DNA of 33,265 nt from an uncultured Lachnospiraceae bacterium (GTDB taxonomy: Bacteria; Bacillota; Clostridia; Lachnospirales; Lachnospiraceae): NCBI GenBank assembly GCA_946040795.1, contig CAMGCK010000018.1, positions 1 through 33,265 of the forward strand. Direction: 5' to 3'. Shown here in pieces: positions 32,430 through 33,265 of this stretch. The position numbers and the translations under genes were made by a program. Each line of letters opens with the position of its first letter. Position 1 is the first letter of the stretch. The notes beneath the pieces were generated by a model, which did no database searches, was not told the DNA's origin, and saw only the letters and a program-made list of their open reading frames with translations.

Positions 32430-33194
32430 ATGTCTCATTACCAGTTTTACTTAACTCCCGCCGCAGGCAAGCGTCTCATTGCAAAGGGCCTTCTAAAACG
32501 CCCGGAGATCCGGGACGCACTGAAAAACGGCACCGTACTTGTTATTGCCGGTACGACCAATGTCTACGCCGCCAATGCGCTTCTGGAAGCCGTCGGAAGT
32601 GACGTCCGTGTCACATTTCCTGCCTTTCATAAAGGAGTAACCGTTGCTCCCGGCGCGAAAACCACCGTGCAGCCCTTCCCGGGTCAGCTGGTCATTGAAA
32701 AAGGACAGCCTCGTTTTGTCGATGATCTGGGTGCTGCGTGTGACGCACTGCAGCACGGCGATGTGATCTTAAAGGGAGCCAATGCCCTGGATCTTAAGGC
32801 ACGCACAGCTGCTATCCTGATTGGTAACAATGAAATGGGCGGCACCATCATGGAAGCTTCCCGCCCGGTCCTGGCCCGCCGCGTCAAACTGATCCTGCCC
32901 GTGGGCGTTGAAAAACGCGTGGACCTTCCGCTTTCCGAACTGACGGCACGCTTGAACGCACCGGACGGACACGGTCTGCGTCTCTTTGAAGCTCCCGGTG
33001 AAGCCTTTACGGAACTGGATGCCATCCGCCTTCTGACCGGATGCGAAGCCGTTATTGTCAGCTCCGGCGGCGTGAACGGCGGTGAAGGCGGTGTCTATCT
33101 GGATGCATCGGAAGCCGCTGACGGAACCGGGGACATCGATGCGCTGAAAGCCCTCATCCGCGAGATTGCCAAAGAGCCGCTCACCTTTGTCTGA
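32430..33194 (+). CDS. Conserved-looking protein of unknown function
   Basis: A 254-residue soluble protein with GAAAGGAG before the ATG. It starts MSHYQFYLTPAAGKRLIAKG and contains GTVLVIAGTTNVYAANALLE, DDLGAACDALQHGDVILKGA, AILIGNNEMGGTIMEAS and VIVSSGGVNGGEGGVYLDAS, glycine-rich loops that could bind a nucleotide or phosphate. I do not recognise the family. It has no signal peptide or membrane helix, and follows the MFS gene by 49 bases without a terminator, so a link to the transported compound is possible. The full stop codon is present, 27 bases before the adapter sequence. Confidence 0.75.
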   Translation: MSHYQFYLTPAAGKRLIAKGLLKRPEIRDALKNGTVLVIAGTTNVYAANALLEAVGSDVRVTFPAFHKGVTVAPGAKTTVQPFPGQLVIEKGQPRFVDDLGAACDALQHGDVILKGANALDLKARTAAILIGNNEMGGTIMEASRPVLARRVKLILPVGVEKRVDLPLSELTARLNAPDGHGLRLFEAPGEAFTELDAIRLLTGCEAVIVSSGGVNGGEGGVYLDASEAADGTGDIDALKALIREIAKEPLTFV

Positions 33195-33221
33195 TCCGCA
33201 AAATATCACAGAGTCCGGAAT

Positions 33222-33265
33222 CTGTCTCTTATACACATCTCCGAGCCCACGAGACGTAGAGGAAT
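33222..33265 (+). other. Nextera sequencing adapter read-through (artefact)
   Basis: CTGTCTCTTATACACATCT (33222-33240) is the transposase mosaic end, followed by CCGAGCCCACGAGAC (33241-33255), the Nextera read 2 adapter, then GTAGAGGA, which fits an i7 index (I recall it as N712), and AT of the P7 tail. None of this is genomic. Confidence 0.98.

Noticed and set aside
32769-33236. Minus-strand frame of 155 codons starting MYKRQ
   Set aside because: Its start is made by adapter sequence and it is antisense to the gene at 32430-33194.

Overview
The window looks like a contig from a low-to-mid GC Bacillota genome, most likely a Lachnospiraceae-type gut or rumen Clostridium relative. I infer this from Gram-positive style ribosome binding sites, an XRE regulator fused to a desulfoferrodoxin-like domain, GH31/GH116 plant-glycan genes, large Ig-type surface proteins and a DUF4860-type pilus operon. 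No rRNA, tRNA, CRISPR array or intact transposase is visible. The right end is not biological: from 33222 it is Nextera read-through adapter.

Layout. 1-1934 is a worn region: a frameshifted XRE regulator fragment, a TetR repressor with a matching pair of palindromic operators, a decayed degV and two kinds of palindromic repeat. 1933-6841 is a glycan-use locus: GH31 glycosidase and an alpha/beta hydrolase on the minus strand, then a GH116 beta-glucosidase gutted by an internal deletion and a second esterase on the plus strand.

6901-21682 (all minus strand) is a surface-protein region of two related modules. Each has a large secreted, membrane-anchored protein (995 aa with SHIRT-like repeats; 2903 aa with a VWA head, MBG repeats and about 13 DUF11/DUF7507-type repeats), followed with a TAATG stop/start overlap by a 55-71 aa one-helix membrane protein and then a second 61-72 aa one-helix protein with the motif FGFCWWDLVALL. 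Both large proteins lack LPXTG and share a distinctive cysteine-containing C-terminal anchor with a long charged cytoplasmic tail. Module 1 also carries a small Ig-like secreted protein, a signal peptidase I, a zinc-ribbon protein and an unknown protein. I regard this three-part module as the best candidate for an undescribed system.

22395-29378 (plus strand) is one ten-gene operon: membrane protein with a degenerate GGDEF domain, ECF sigma factor, membrane anti-sigma-like protein, transglutaminase-like lipoprotein, PilC/GspF-type platform protein, four pilin-like proteins and a PilT-type ATPase. It resembles a minimal type IV pilus or pseudopilus machine under its own cell-envelope signalling switch.

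29387-33194 holds a YbaK-type aminoacyl-tRNA deacylase, an NTF2-like hypothetical protein, an MFS transporter whose start is coupled to a 23-codon leader ORF, and a conserved-looking protein that I cannot name.
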